64,000 nucleotides of DNA from Lunularia cruciata (lineage: Eukaryota; Streptophyta; Marchantiopsida; Lunulariales; Lunulariaceae). This document shows, piece by piece, positions 33,613 through 45,920 of this stretch. The notes below the pieces were generated by a model. That model did not search any database. It worked only from the letters and a program-made list of their open reading frames with translations, and was not told the origin of the DNA. Every line of letters begins with the position of its first letter. The stretch's first letter is position 1. Both the position numbers and the translations under genes were made by a program. The DNA is taken from contig OX419756.1 of assembly GCA_948567375.1 (NCBI GenBank), positions 315,001 through 379,000 of the forward strand, in the 5' to 3' direction.

Positions 33613-36160
33613 ATGTCTGCATTGAGAGAACAACGGGAGGAGAGAGCTCAAAGACGAGCACTTCAGCGTGAAGAAAACAAACGTCTAAACGTCCCATCCA
33701 TCGTTGACGAAACTGAACGAGAGGCGTTAGAGTTTCAACTTCTTCACAAAGTGCAAGAAGCCCTGCGAGAACTTGACCACAAGAAACTTGAAGGCGGTTG
33801 GAAAGGCTACTTCACATCTCCCTCTTCTTCCAAGAAGAAGAAAGAATCAAGTGGGCAAACATATGCATTGCGGCCTAGTACACCAACTTCCCCTAGACCT
33901 GTAAAGGAAGTTGTTTCCTTGAAGACCTTTGTTTGAGAAAAGACAGCAAGAACACTTACTGAAGACGAGTGTCAACATCTTCTATGAATGATTCCTCGGT
34001 TGTCCCGAAGGAATTTTGAAGAACCAATCAAAGGTGTTGATCCTGAATCTTCCACTAGGGTTGAAGTCAACACCCTCATAGCAGAAATTGTCAAAGAAGA
34101 CCCCACCTTGAACTTGACAAATTGGAATCCCTGGGCTGACAACACGGTGTCAATTCCAGCCAATCCTTCAGTTCTGTCAAGTTCCACATTACCTCAGCCG
34201 ATCCCAGTGCATCAAACGATGACTTTGCTTCTTGTCACCCGACACGCCTATCAGAAGTACAAGGGGACAAAACAAGACGAAGACCCCGATGAATTCATCA
34301 AAGAATTTGAAGTCATCTCCTTCGCTAACAAGGAGTATGACTCGGCGGATCGATTGAGAATTTTCCTAAGTTTGCTCCGCAAGAAAGCTCGGAGCTGGTA
34401 CACCCATGTGATCCAGAAGGGGTTTGTACCAGCAGACTGGGCAGACTTGAGAAACAACTTCCTGGAACGATTCCGGGAAGTTGATTACGATACGAGTGTC
34501 TTCGCGGCACTCAACAATTTGGACCGTGGCAAGAAGGAGAAGTTGAGAGACTACTCCGAGCGGTTCATGGCACTACTAAACTGAGTTCCCAAGCAATCGG
34601 GGGTGGTGGGTTACTCCAATGCTCAAGCCATTACCTGGTTCCTCAGGGGCCTTTCACCGGAGATACGAATCTTTGCCAGGGAGAGGAATGTAACTTCCCT
34701 GGACAAAGTACTCAAACATGTCGCTCGTTATGAAGCGGCCCACTTTCACTCTGCCGGTAACTGGAGAAATCGGGAGAAGAAAGGCAAGAAGCCTAAAAGA
34801 AGAGCTTCGTGCAGTACCTCCCCTTCTTCGGACGAATCTTCCATGACTTTGAGCTCTTCTTCGGAATCCGAAGAAGAATCCAAGCCAAGACGAGTCAAAA
34901 GACGTGGAGGCAAGAAACCAGTGACTCCTGCAGCCAAGAGTGTACATAAGGCGGATACAAAGCTGGATGCTCTCATCAAGGAGTTTTTGGATTTCAAGAT
35001 CCAGATGATTGGGGCCAAGGGCCAAAGGAAGGCCCTAGCATTTGGACGATCTAATGTGTGGTGCACCGCATGTGGCAAATCTGGCCACGCCAACACAGAA
35101 TGCAATACTTGTAATGCATTCCCGGTGCAGCAAATTGATTGGGTTCCGGGATGGACTCAAGACGAGGACGAGGAGGCTGTGTACCAAACTCAGGAGGTAC
35201 AGCCTCAAGCGAGCACATCGTATCAAAGTCCGAGGTTTGGACCTAGGGAGTATAACCCCAATGCTCCTCCACGAAGACCACCATTGAGCAACCAAAATCG
35301 GCCTCAGAATGTTGCACCCGAAGCCTGTTATAATTGTGGCTCGATGGGACATTGGTCCCCAAACTGTCTCGAGCCAAGAAGGCAAATTGGGTACGTTCCT
35401 CTGTGCGGAAACTGTAAAGGATCGGGGCATACGGGCAACCAATGCCCTCACCCACCAAACCCAAAGCCGCCTGTAAAGTATGTACAGACCCCCGCTGAGC
35501 GTGTAACACTTCAGCCAAAGGGGGATACAAATGTAAATTGCATAACTCTTGAGGAAGAAAGACCTCAAGAAGGGAGTCCGGCCTCAGAAGGAGAATGGCC
35601 GGATCTTGAAATTTTGAAGGTTGAGACATGCTCCAACAAGAAGAAGCGTGATCTCGAAGAACTGAGTATGACCTTGTCGTCCTCCCAAAAGGCAAAGAGA
35701 CTTTGCCCAAAAGCCATTCTTTCGGCCAAGGAGGAAAAGATCCTCGCAAAAGCCAAAGCTAAAGCCTTGCAAAAAGAATTAAAGGAGGCATTACTCAGGA
35801 CTCGGGAACTGAGTTTGGAAGAAGAGACGAAGACGAAGTCTCCAATTTTTCCGGCAGACATTCGATCCGAAGTAAAGGGTCTGATCCAAGCCGAGGTGGG
35901 CCAACCCAAGGAACCTCGGGTTAAGGCCATCAGCAAGCCCGTCACCATTTTGAAGCATCCCAAAGTCAAGAGGGAACATGGGGAGACTTCGGATCCAAAG
36001 TCAAAGACAAAGATGGTCAAATTGGGAGGAGTTCCCCAATATGATATTATAGCCGATCTGGCCACCACAAATGCCAACGTTACATTCATGCAATTGTGGG
36101 AAGATAACAAGCTATACAAGAGACAGCTTAATTCGGCCCTCAAGAAGGTGAGGTCGATGT
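33613..36160 (+). pseudogene. Element A gag with three zinc knuckles
   Basis: Structural capsid/nucleocapsid protein. It starts MSALREQREERAQRR; stops are at 33934, 33985 and 34582, all in one frame. A capsid-like region follows (DPDEFIKEFEVISFANKEYDS, RSWYTHVIQKGFVPADWADL, LRDYSERFMALLN, FLRGLSPEIRIFARE; 34200-34720), then a Ser/Lys/Arg-rich linker and three CX2CX4HX4C knuckles: CTACGKSGHANTEC (35062-35103), CYNCGSMGHWSPNC (35325-35366) and CGNCKGSGHTGNQC (35404-35445). A long charged linker leads into the protease in the same frame. Element B carries the same arrangement. Confidence 0.88.
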
Positions 36161-36169
36161 CAAAGAAGG

Positions 36170-36830
36170 ACCTACCGGCTATTTATCGTATTGAACAAGA
36201 AGATTTGGGATCTCCCGAGGTAGATGCGGAGATTGCAGGGTGCATGATCACATTGATAGCCATTGACTCTGGGTCCGGTGTGAATGTCATGACCAAAGAT
36301 AATGCAAATCGACTCGGGTTTCATATGTTTGAACCCACACCCCGAGTTTGGAAGTTTGCAGACCAAACCAGGAGACGGCCATTGGGCATGCTGTTGAACA
36401 TTACCACGATCTTGGAGGGGTACCCTTCAAGTTGAATTACATCGTGTTGTGACAAGTGACAAAAACTGGTTACCCTTTGTTGATTGGCAGACCCTGGTTA
36501 TACAGTGCCCAAGTTGTAGTAGATTGGCATCACCAGAAGTTAAGATTCAAGGACATTTTGTCCGAAGATCAGAAGCTAGTGACTATGAGTTGGATGAAGG
36601 TTCCCCATCTTGGGGAAACAAGTTTGTCGGAAGAGGAGGACGAATCCAAAGACTCATCGTCTTCGTCCTCAAACGAATCCGAAGACGAAGTCCAAGTTAA
36701 TTACTTGGAATGCTACGAGGTGGATGTTGAAGACGAAGATCCATATGACCTCGCCTCGGGTGAACCTAACTTGGAGGAAGGGGGTTTGATGGCCACTTGC
36801 TTTGGGTGAAGCCGAGTAACCCACGTTGAA
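36170..36830 (+). pseudogene. Element A aspartic protease and linker
   Basis: AEIAGCMITLIAIDSGSGVNVMT (36220-36300) carries the D-S-G core, with Ser where Ala or Thr is usual. The flanking DQTRRRPLGML and, after a one-base deletion near 36411 that shifts the frame, TGYPLLIGRPWLYSAQ match the flap and the closing ILGRPWL strand of retropepsins. An acidic linker (EEEDESKDSSSSSS, 36630-36680) separates it from RT. Stops at 36450 and 36807. Confidence 0.8.
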
Positions 36831-36849
36831 GGAGTCATCAACCCCGATG

Positions 36850-37570
36850 ACTGTCAAGATGTGTTACTAACTGAAGGAAAAATTTTAAAAATCTCAAAGA
36901 CAGTTACTTCGGAGGAGTTGGCAGGATACATTGCCCTGTTTATAGAGTTCCAGGATGTATTTGCCTGGTCGATTGATCAAATTCCGGGTATTCCACGAGA
37001 ATTTGGAGAACACTGGATTGATCTGGTTGAAGGTGCAATTCCGGTTTGGCAACGACAATACCACCTGAACCCGAAGTACTCGCTTTTGGTGAAAGATGAA
37101 ATCAACAAGTACTTAGGGGCCGGAATCATCTTCCCTGTCTTGAGCAGTGAATGGGTCTCCCCCATCGTCATTGTCCCAAAGAAGAAAACAGGGAAGATCT
37201 GAGTGAGCCAAGACTTCCAAAAGTTGAACGCAGTTACAAGGAAAGATCATTATCCCTTGCCTTTTATTGATACAATTTTAGATCAGGTAGCTAGGCATCC
37301 TTGTTATAGTTTTCTCGATGGATTTTTAGGGTACAATCAAGTATCCATTCGAGAAGAGGACAAGGATAAAACTACATTCACGACCGATTGGGGCACTTTC
37401 GCTTACAATCAAATGCCCTTTGGGTTGTGTAATGCTCCTGCTACTTTCCAGCGGATGATGAATTCAATCTTCAAAGATTTCCTGCGCAAATTTGTGGAAG
37501 TTTTTATTGATGACTTTTGTGTGTTTGGGCGAAGAGATGTACATTTAGATTACCTTCGCCAAACGTTTGA
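36850..37570 (+). pseudogene. Element A reverse transcriptase
   Basis: RT landmarks in one frame: FIEFQDVFAWSIDQIPGIP, EWVSPIVIVPKKKTGKI, then a stop (37200, an Arg codon CGA turned TGA, as in element B's RVCQDF), DFQKLNAVTRKDHYPLPF, YSFLDGFLGYNQVSI with the first catalytic Asp, FGLCNAPATFQRMM, and FIDDFCVFG (about 37503-37530) with the paired catalytic Asp. The FIDDF form and SFLDGF are those of Athila/Tat elements rather than chromoviruses. It is close to functional apart from the single stop. Confidence 0.9.
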
Positions 37571-38290
37571 ATGGTGTCATTTTGCCGACTTGTCATTACA
37601 CCCGGAGAAATGCTTCTTCGCAATGAAGGAGGGAATTCTTCTGGGGCATCAGGTGTCAAGCCGAGGTATTGAAGTCAATGTTGAGAAGGTTAAGATAATC
37701 GCAGCTTTGGAATCCCCAAAGAACATCCGGGAGCTGAGAGCCTTCTTGGGACATGTCTATATTTCAGCCGCTTCATGTCAAACTATGCAGTGCTTGCTGT
37801 ACCACTCACAAAGCTTCTGAAGAAATCCGAAGACTATCTATGGGAAGCAAGTCAAGAAGAAGCTTTCCAGGTGTTGAAGAAGAAACTGGTTGAAGCACCA
37901 GTCATGAGAGCCCCAAATTGGGATGTCCCTTTTCATGTATATGTGGACACTTCGTCCATGGCCATCGGAGTAGTCTTAAGTCAAAAGGACGAGAAGAAGA
38001 AGGACTACCCGGTGTAATATGCCAACCGACAACTTTCAGTTTCTAAAAAGAACTATTCAACAATTGAAAGAGAAGCACTCGGAATGGTGTATGCCTGCAA
38101 GAAATTTCGTCATTATTTGTTGGGGTATGAGTTTGTCTTCTATGTTGACCATTACGCATTGCAACATTTGGTCAAGAAGGCAGATTTATCGGGATGAATT
38201 GCAAGATGGATCTTGTTATTACAAGAGTTCACGTATACTCTACAAGTAAGGAAGGGAGCTTCGCATTTGAATGCGGACTTCCTGTCTAGG
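37571..38290 (+). pseudogene. Element A RNase H
   Basis: After LHPEKCFFAMKEGILLGHQVSSRGIEV and the IRELRAFLGHV connection, a small deletion near 37757 shifts the frame. RNase H follows: PFHVYVDTSSMAIGVVLSQ with the first catalytic Asp, YSTIEREALGMVYACKKFRHYLLG with the Glu, and FYVDHYALQHLVKK with the next Asp. Stops at 38015 and near 38195. It would degrade the RNA strand of the hybrid during reverse transcription. Confidence 0.87.
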
Positions 38291-39682
38291 TTAGAAACTC
38301 AAGACCAGGAGTGGGAAATTGACGATCGGTTCCCTGACGAAGAGTTGTATCACTTATCAGCAATGCAAAGTACAAGGTATGCAGCTAAATATAATTATCT
38401 GAATACTCTCCAGTGTCCTAAGGGGATGGACCCGGAACAGCGGGCAGTCTTTCTCAGGAAAATGGGGCCATACCAGCTTAAACACAACATTTTATTTAAG
38501 ATGGGCGAAGACAAAGTACTTCGGCGATGCTTGGAGTCATACGAAGTAGCAGGAGTAATTGAATCTTTACACTCCGAGGCATCGGGAGGACACTATGCTC
38601 TGAAGAATACTGTAAAGAAAATTCTTTTGGCAGGGTATTGGTGGCCTACAATGTACAAAGATGTACATGCTCATATCCGAAGCTGTGATGCTTGTCAGAG
38701 AACGAGGAAGCCGACGGCTACTTCTCAATGGCCTTTGAGACCAATTTTGCCTTTGGCCCCATTTGATAAATGGGGGATTGATTTTGTGGGTCCCATTCAA
38801 CCAGTGACCCGAGTCACAAGAAAGCACTACATTTTGGTCTGCACTGACTATGCTACCAAGATGGTCGAAGCGAAAGCAACTCGCAGAGATGATGCTGAAA
38901 CTATGGCGGAATTTTTCTTTCGAAACATCATCTCCCGATATGGGTGTCCTCTGGAATTGGTCAGTGACCGAGGCACACATTTTTTGAACTCAGTAATGGA
39001 GGCATTAACCAAGTACTTTCAGATTAAACATCGGAAGATGACTCCTTACAACCCAAAAGCAAATGGCTTAACGGAAAGAGCAAATGGGTTACTTTGTAAA
39101 ATTTTGAATAAGGTGACTGTCAATTATGCCTATGACTGGGATACAAAATTACCAACTGCGTTGTGGGCATATCGAACAACAAAGAAGATAACAACCAAAC
39201 AAACTCCATACTTCTTGACATATGGCTTGCATCCCATATTGCCAGTCGAATTTGAAGTTCCGACATATCGGGTTCTGTGCGAAGAACAAATGTCGGAAGA
39301 AGAAAGTCAGGATCTTCGGATTCATCAACTAATGTGGTTAGAAGAGAAAAGAGACAATGCAATGCAAACCACAAAAGAAGTACAAGCACAGAGGAAAGTC
39401 AGGCACAATAAGAGAATCAAGCCTGTGACTGTACGAGAAGAGGATTTGGTTTTGTTATATGAAAATCTCCGAATATTTTTTCCAGGCAAGTTGCATTTGA
39501 GATGGATGGGTCCCTATTGAGTTCTTCATCTTTATGAAAATGGATCCATGCAGCTCGTCGACTTGGAAGGTAACCCTTTTGCCACTCGAGTAAACGGGTG
39601 GAGAGTTTGGAGATATTGGACCATAGACTCGGAAGTTTCTAAAGCACCCAAGATCTATGTTCACAGGGACGCTCACATTTGA
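38291..39682 (+). pseudogene. Element A integrase
   Basis: An open frame from 38213 to a stop at 39518, then readable to the terminal stop at 39680-39682. Zinc-binding part: H and H in LHSEASGGHYALKNT, and CDACQ (38560-38700). Catalytic DDE: GIDFVGPI (near 38780), SDRGTHF (near 38970) and NPKANGLTERANG (near 39060-39085), all three acidic residues present. The C-terminal part (LWAYRTTKKITTKQTPYFLTYG, then MGPY-VLHLYENG) has no chromodomain. The stop codon overlaps the polypurine tract. Confidence 0.9.
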
Positions 39683-39691
39683 GGGAGGGGG
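39681..39691 (+). other. Polypurine tract
   Basis: GAGGGAGGGGG directly before TA and the 3' LTR start. It primes plus-strand synthesis, and its position fixes the 3' LTR boundary. The same tract occurs inverted in element B at 50928-50938. Confidence 0.92.
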
Positions 39692-40078
39692 TATGTGGTG
39701 CCCACATTTTTGTTTTTTTCAGAATAAAGGAGAAGAAGTGTATAGAGAAGTTGGATTGTGCCTATATGGCCGAAGAAGGCAAAGAAAAGAGTCTTTGGGT
39801 TGAAACCCAAAGTAAAGTGACTTCGGGTCATAAGGCAACGTACTCGGAAATGCCCTGTCAGCATACAATACAAAGTAAATTGTCTTCGGATCGGAGGGAG
39901 CTCAACCTGAGGCAAAGACAGTCTAACAACCTTTCGTGAGGGCGAGAAATTCAAGAAGGAGCCGTTTCAAAACGGGTGGCTCATACGCGCAAAGGTTGAT
40001 TGACAATGATAGGTGCATGTCGCAGGTGTGATTTCTCAGTAGAAACTCGAAGTGACGGAAGATGAAGAAGTGCAACTC

Positions 40079-40086
40079 TATAAAAA
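40079..40086 (+). promoter_or_regulatory. TATA box of the element A 3' LTR
   Basis: TATAAAAA, 27 nt before the ATG at 40106, so the 3' LTR keeps the same promoter-ORF arrangement. Confidence 0.72.
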
Positions 40087-40105
40087 TCGAAACTGCAATG
40101 ACAAA

Positions 40106-42677
40106 ATGTTGAGCAATTTTTCTTTGCCGTTGAGGAGTTGTCTTGTAGGTGATTGGGGAAAGGGAAATAGAGTTGGGCTCGTATTAGTGCACAAGGGAGA
40201 AGTGGTGAGAGTGAAATCAAGAGAAAGTGAGAAAGTAGAAGAGATGGGAGGAGGGAAGAAGAACTCCAAATTTGCAGTGAGAAATCATGCGATTTGGAGA
40301 TTAGATGTAGTAGCGAGGATCAAAGTCTTGAGCCGACTTCGGATCACATTTCTGGCATGGAATTGGAACGTAAGTTTTCCAAGATTCATGACAGAAATCA
40401 TTGAGAGTAAGTGTCTCGATGGACCCAAGGAAGAAGGGAAGAGAGGAAATCCGGCTTGCAGGACAGAGTCGGATTGGAGATTGGTACTCGGGAAGGAGCC
40501 AGGCTTGGAGCAGGGAGCCACGTTCTTGGGGAAAGGAGTGATAGCCCAAGAAACTCAGGAGGTGAGAGATGCTTTCTCGTCGAAGAGAACAAAGAATGGG
40601 TACAAGGTAGAAAGTTACAAAGACCCTGTCAAGAGAGGAATTGTGAGTGCTTGATGGCAATCCTGAAGCCGGAGAGAACAACATATGTGATGAAACACCA
40701 AGCGGTGTTCTTTCACAAATTGTTTGCAGGAGAACCAATTAATTGGGCAAGGTGTTTTCATGGGAGAACGAGGCAAATGGTGTGGAATCTGAGGGATAAG
40801 TCGCTTCCACATTATATTGTGCCGTTTGCACCGCATTTCTACCTAGGGCTCAATTTGCTGAACTCGGCGGAGCGGAATCGGATGGTGTCGCACTTCCATC
40901 CGGATGTGCGAAAGGAGGTCGATGTCGAGGAGCAGCAATACATTTTGCAAATCCGGAGCATGGATGATTACTACGTGAAAATAGGGAAAAACGTGGAGGT
41001 CGTGGTAAGTACCCCGACGAAGAAGAGGACTAGGCAAGCAGAAGCCAAAGAAAACAAGAAACCTCGGAAGATGCAGAGAAGTAACCCGAGGCGAGGAATG
41101 GTGGTAATTGAGTCAGAAGATGAAGACTCAGAAGGCGAGGCCGAGCTCAAGACGGAGGACTCGGAGCATGAGGAGGAACCTGAGCTTACACTGCAGAGCG
41201 GACATACAAGCAGTGATAGTGAGGACGGTGGAGAAATGACCTCCCCGTGCCAGTGGCTGAAGAATACAAAGAAGAAGTGCAGGGCGAGGTAGAAGCTGAA
41301 GACAATACAGCGCTGGAAGATGAAGTACCGGTGCCAGAGGAGAAGAAGATTGCAGTGCAGCGAGTAGTTTGCTCGCGACGTAAGGCGAAATGTGAGGCAG
41401 GACCAAGTCAAGTGAAGACAAAGGTAGAAGAAAGCTTGGGCAGTGAGGCATCAATCCCAATACGAAGACTCTAGAGAAGAAGGCAAGTATCGGGAGAACA
41501 TGAGGAGAGAAGAGAGACCCCTCCGTGGGAGGAAGAAGTTGCCAATGATGGAGTGCAGAACCTGCAAGAGGTAGTGTGCCCGCTGCTAGTAAAGTTGGAG
41601 CAAAAGAAGAAGGAGATGCAGTCAACTTGTCCCAAGGTAAAGACTGTACTGCAGGTGGTACCAAGATTAGAAGAAGTGAACTTGGAGTTGAAGAGGAGTG
41701 TAACCCGAGGTGAGGAGGAGAGAGAAGAATTGCAAGCGGAGGCAGTCAAGAGAAGGCAGGTAATCAAAGACCTGAAGAGAGAAGTGATCTATTGAGAGGA
41801 TCTTGCGAGGAAGAGTGATATCGCAAGGGAAAGACAGGTAGCTGAATCTGAAATCTTGAAGCAACAGTTTGCTGATTCAAGAGTAGAGCTTATCCATGCT
41901 ATGGCAAGGATAGCATTGAAGGATCAAGAGCTCGATAGAGTGATGGAGAGTATGGAGGAGAAGAAGCAACTCTGGCAACGAGAGTTGGCTGCAAGATATA
42001 GAGAAGAAGAGAGATTACGAGAGTTACTTCGTAATCAGGAAGAGAAGGTTGAACAGAAGGAGAAAGAGAAGGAAGCGGTGAAAGCCGAGTTCGAGGAAGA
42101 GTTGGCGATGTACAGAGAGGAATGGCTTGCAGATTGGGAACGAGAAAGGAAGACAAGATTGGAGCCATTGAAGGAGATAGTCCTCAGAGTGAATGCGATG
42201 TTAAGTACAGAAGCCAACGTCCAAATTGAAGAAGCACGTCTGCACGAGTTGAAGTTGTTGGTGCAGGAGACGAGGCAAAGACAAGCGAAGGACACGGAGA
42301 TGAATGCCCTGTTAATAAAATTAAGAACTCGTGTAGATAGGAAGGTGTTGGAAGTAGAGGATAATATTTCCATTAGATTAGACTTAGTGAAGGTAGAGCT
42401 AGAAAATCTTTGGAAAGATGTTAAAGCAAAACCCGAAGTAGATAACAAAGGACTCCAGATGTCTTCGGAGTTGCCATCAGAGATATAAGAGAAGAGTGGG
42501 TCAGGAGATAAGGATTTAGATAGACTCCCCACTAGTGAAATTTCAGATCAGGAAAGAGAATTGCTGGACTTGGTAGAAGAAGTAGAAGATCTGAAACCCA
42601 AGGAAAATGTAGTAGGAAGTAAGATTACTTCGGGTTTGGGTTTGAAAGCCAATGACAATGTAGACATCGGATCGTAG
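40106..42677 (+). pseudogene. LTR-encoded coiled-coil protein, element A 3' LTR
   Basis: Starts MLSNFSLPLRS; a short overlapping upstream ATG lies at 40098. The frame is open through WNWNVSFPRFMTEIIESKC to 40654, where one T is lost (GTGCTTGATGG against GTGCTTTGATGG). It continues as LMAILKPERTTYVMKHQAV through the acidic region, with a second shift near 41245 (CTCCCCGTGCC). From 41247 one frame runs to 42677, with stops at 41472, about 41793 and 42486. The longest intact coiled-coil piece of the window in plus orientation is 41856-42488 (210 codons). Breaks differ from those in the 5' LTR copy, so they arose after insertion. Confidence 0.82.
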
Positions 42678-43489
42678 TGGTAATAGATTTGAGATTTGAA
42701 TAGACAGATATGAAGAGGTGCATTGTCATTTTGGATCTGCAGGTTAGAATAGTTTTTAGAACGGTATAGTTGTTAGAACTATCAATTGCTTCACTATTTA
42801 AGAGTGGCATTTGTAGAGAATTGTTGTTCAGTGCTCATTATTTCTGAGAATAGATAAAGCAAAGTGCTGTGAAGAAGTGCTCGTCGCTTGAGCTTGATTC
42901 CAAGTATCAACTTTGTGTCTATGTTTGTGAATGTTTGGAGAAATTCGAAGTGCAAGTCAGTGTGTTTGTTGGATGTTGGATTCCGTAGCCTTGATCTTCA
43001 TTCTGTGTGTTTGATCCTGAGTGAAGTGCAATTGAAGCAATGCCCGATTACTACAAAAGTGATATTTGCCGGGTTGTCACAAATTTCTCCACACACTCAC
43101 AAACACAAGTCCAACATTGATACTTGGAATCAAGCTTAAGCGACAAGCACTGCTTCTCAGCATTTTGCTTTATCTATTCTCAAAAATTATGAGCACTAAA
43201 CAACATGATACTGCGCATGCCACTCTTAAATAATGAACAACTCGATATTTCTAACAACTATACCGTTCTACAACAACTCTTCTAACCTGCAGATCCAAAA
43301 TGACAATACACCTCTTCATATCTGCCTCTTCATATCTCAAAACTGTTACTACTCCAATCCGATGTCTACTTCTTCCTCGGCTTTCAAACCCAAACCCGAA
43401 GTAACTTTACTTCCTAATATTCTGTCCTTGGGTTTCATATTTCTTACTTCCTCTACCAATTCTACTAATTCTCCACTCTAATCTACAAT

Positions 43490-45920
43490 TCCTATCACAA
43501 GTAATCCTTCTAAATCTCTATCTCCCGACCCACTCTTCTCTAAAGTGTCAAATGTCAAATCCAAAGACACCTGCACTCCTATGTTATCTACTTTAGGTTT
43601 GGCTCTAACATCTTTCCAAAGTTTTTCTACCTTTATTTTCACTAAGTCTAATCTAATTGTGATATTATCTTCTACTTCTAAGATCTTCCTATCTACACGA
43701 GTCCAGAGAATTATCAACAACGCGTTCAAATCTGTATCTTTGGCATGTCTACTCCTTGTCTCTTGCACCAACAATTTCAACTCGTACAGCCTTGTTTCTT
43801 TAATCCGAATGTTGGCCTCTGTACTCAACATTGCGTTCATCTTGAGGACAATCTCCTTCAATGGCTCCAATCGCATTTTTCTTTCTTGCTCTCGATCTGC
43901 AAGCCAATCCTCCATCCTACATCACCAATTCCGCTTGGAACTCGGCTTTCACCGTCTCCTTCTCTTTCTCCTTCTGTACTACCTTCTCCTCCTGATTACG
44001 AAGTAACTCTCGTAATCTCTCTTCTTCCCTATATCGTGCTGCCAACTCTCTTTGCCAGAGTTGCTTCTTCTCCTTGACACTCTCCATCACCCTATCGAGC
44101 TCTTGATCCTTCGATGCGACTCTCGCCATAGCATGGATAACTTCTACTCTTGAATCAGCAAACTGCTGCTTCAAGATCTCATATTTAGCTACTTGTCTCT
44201 CCCTTGCTGTGTCACTCTGCTTAACAAGATCTTCTTGATATCTCACTTCTCTCTTCAGGTCTTCAATTACATGAGTCCTCACTACCGCCTCCGCTCGCAG
44301 CACTTCCCTTTCCTCCTCACCTCAGGTTATACTCTTCTTCAACTCCAAGTTCTCTTTGTCTAATCTTGACAACACCTGCAACACAGTCTTTACCTCTGGA
44401 CAAGTCGGCTGCATCTCCTTCTTCTTGTACTCTAACTTCACCAACAGAGGACACACCACCTCCCGCAGGTACTCGACTCCATCACTCGGGGTTACTTCTT
44501 CTTGCGTGGCCACTTCTCTTTGTACTTCTTGTTCATCCAATACTCGTCTTCTTCTCTGCATTCTTCGTATCAGAATAGACGCCTCGCTTCTTGAGCTTGC
44601 ATTCGCTTCTTCTTGCACATTACTCGGACCTACATCGTACTTCGCCTTACATCTCGAGCGGACTCCTTTCTGAACTGTGATCTTTTCTTCTGCCTCAGGT
44701 ACTTCATCTTCCAACTTTGTGTTGTCCTTGGCCTCGATCTCTGCTTGCACTTCTTCTTCTTCTTCTGCAGCAGCCGGTGCCGATGTCATTTCTCCACCTT
44801 CATCGCTATCGCTACTCATATCTCCACTCTGTAGCATTAGCTTGAGCGCCTCCTCGTGTTCCGAGTCTTTGGTCTTGAGCTCGGTGTCACCTTCCAAATC
44901 TTCATCTTTTGACTCGATACCACCATGCCTCGCCTCGGGTTTCCTCTCCTAGTCTTCCGAGGTTTCTTTGTGTCTTCGGCTTTGCCCTGCCAACTTCTCT
45001 TCTTCAAGTTCGGAGTACTCACTTTGATCTCCACATTCTTCCCTGTCTTCTAGTAGTACTCGTCGGTGCTTTTGATTTGCAAAATGTACTGCTGCTCCTC
45101 TACATCGACCTCCTTTCTCAAATCGGGATGGAAATGCAACACCATCCGAGTTCGCTCCGCCGAGTTCAGCAAATCAACCCGAGGTAGAAATGAGCTGCAA
45201 ATGGCACAATGTAGTGAGGAGGCGATTTATCCCATAGATTCCACACCATTTGTTGCATTCTCCCATGGAAACACCTCGCCCAATTGATCGGTTCTCCTGC
45301 AAACAACTTGTGAAAGAACACCGCTTGGTGTTTCATCACATAGGTTGTTCTCTCGGCTTCAAGATTGCCATCAGAGCACTCACAATTCCTCTCTTGACAG
45401 GGTCTTTGTAACTCTCCACTTTGTACTCATTCTTTGTCCGTTTTGACAAGAATGCATCTCTCACCTCTTGGGTTTCTTGGGCTATCTCTCCCTTCTCCAA
45501 GAACGTGGCCCCTTGCTCTGAGCCTGCTTCCTTCCCCAGTACTAGTCTCCAATCTGACTCTGTCCATCGAGCCGGATTTCCTCTCTTCCCTTCTTCCTTG
45601 GGTCCATTGAGACACTTGCTCTCGATGATCTCTGTCATGAAACCTAGAAAACTCACGTTCCAATTCCACGCCAAGAAGGTGATCCAAAGTCGGCTCAAGA
45701 CTTTGATCCTAGCAATCACATCTAACCTCCAAATCGCATGATTTCTCACTACAAATTCGGAGTTCTTCTTTCCTCCTCCCATCTCTCCTACCTTCTCACT
45801 GTCTCTCGATTTCACTCTTGCAACTTCTCCCTTACACACTAACGCATTTCCAACTCTATTTCCCTTCCCACGATCACCTGCAAGACGACTTCTCAACGGT
45901 GAAGGAAAATAACTCGACCT
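43490..45920 (-). pseudogene. LTR-encoded coiled-coil protein, copy 5
   Basis: Minus-strand copy. The 45336-45896 segment gives LRSRLAGDRGKGNRV through ALMAILKP, 44322-44897 the acidic region and start of the coil (EAEEKITVQKGVRSR), 43917-44303 the coil and 43478-43915 the C-terminal part (LEPLKEIVLKMNAMLSTEAN). The position of the conserved ATG reads AGG (45918-45920), so the start is lost, and the TATA region is absent because the LTR ends at about 45940. A frameshift lies near 45350. Confidence 0.75.

Larger units (their letters stand above)
29746..43081 (+). mobile_element. Element A: full-length family 1 Ty3/gypsy retrotransposon (13,336 bp)
   Basis: Two LTRs, PBS, gag, protease, RT, RNase H, integrase, PPT and a 5-bp duplication are all in order on the plus strand. 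The integrase lies after RNase H, so it is Ty3/gypsy. SFLDGFLGYNQ and FIDDFCVFG in RT, a YILVCTDYATKMVEA integrase core, no chromodomain, and a tRNA-Asp-like primer site point to the Athila/Tat side of plant Ty3/gypsy. All frames carry stops or shifts. It sits in the opposite orientation inside another family 1 LTR (copy 5). No env-like frame lies between integrase and the 3' LTR; the extra frame is inside the LTRs. Confidence 0.95.
39694..43081 (+). mobile_element. Element A 3' LTR (3388 bp, internally deleted)
   Basis: Starts TGTGGTGCCCACATTTTTG. It follows the 5' LTR to ATTGAAGCAATGCC (43034-43046), then jumps to CGATTACTACAAAAGTG and ends GGGTTGTCACA. The deleted part corresponds to about 33100-33486 of the 5' LTR. 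The deletion postdates insertion, since LTRs are copied from one template. Confidence 0.93.

Noticed and set aside
39683-39693. A possible env-like gene after integrase, as in Athila elements
   Set aside because: Pol ends at 39682 and the PPT and LTR follow at once in A, and likewise in B. There is no room for an internal env frame; the extra frame is inside the LTR and shows no signal peptide or membrane segment.
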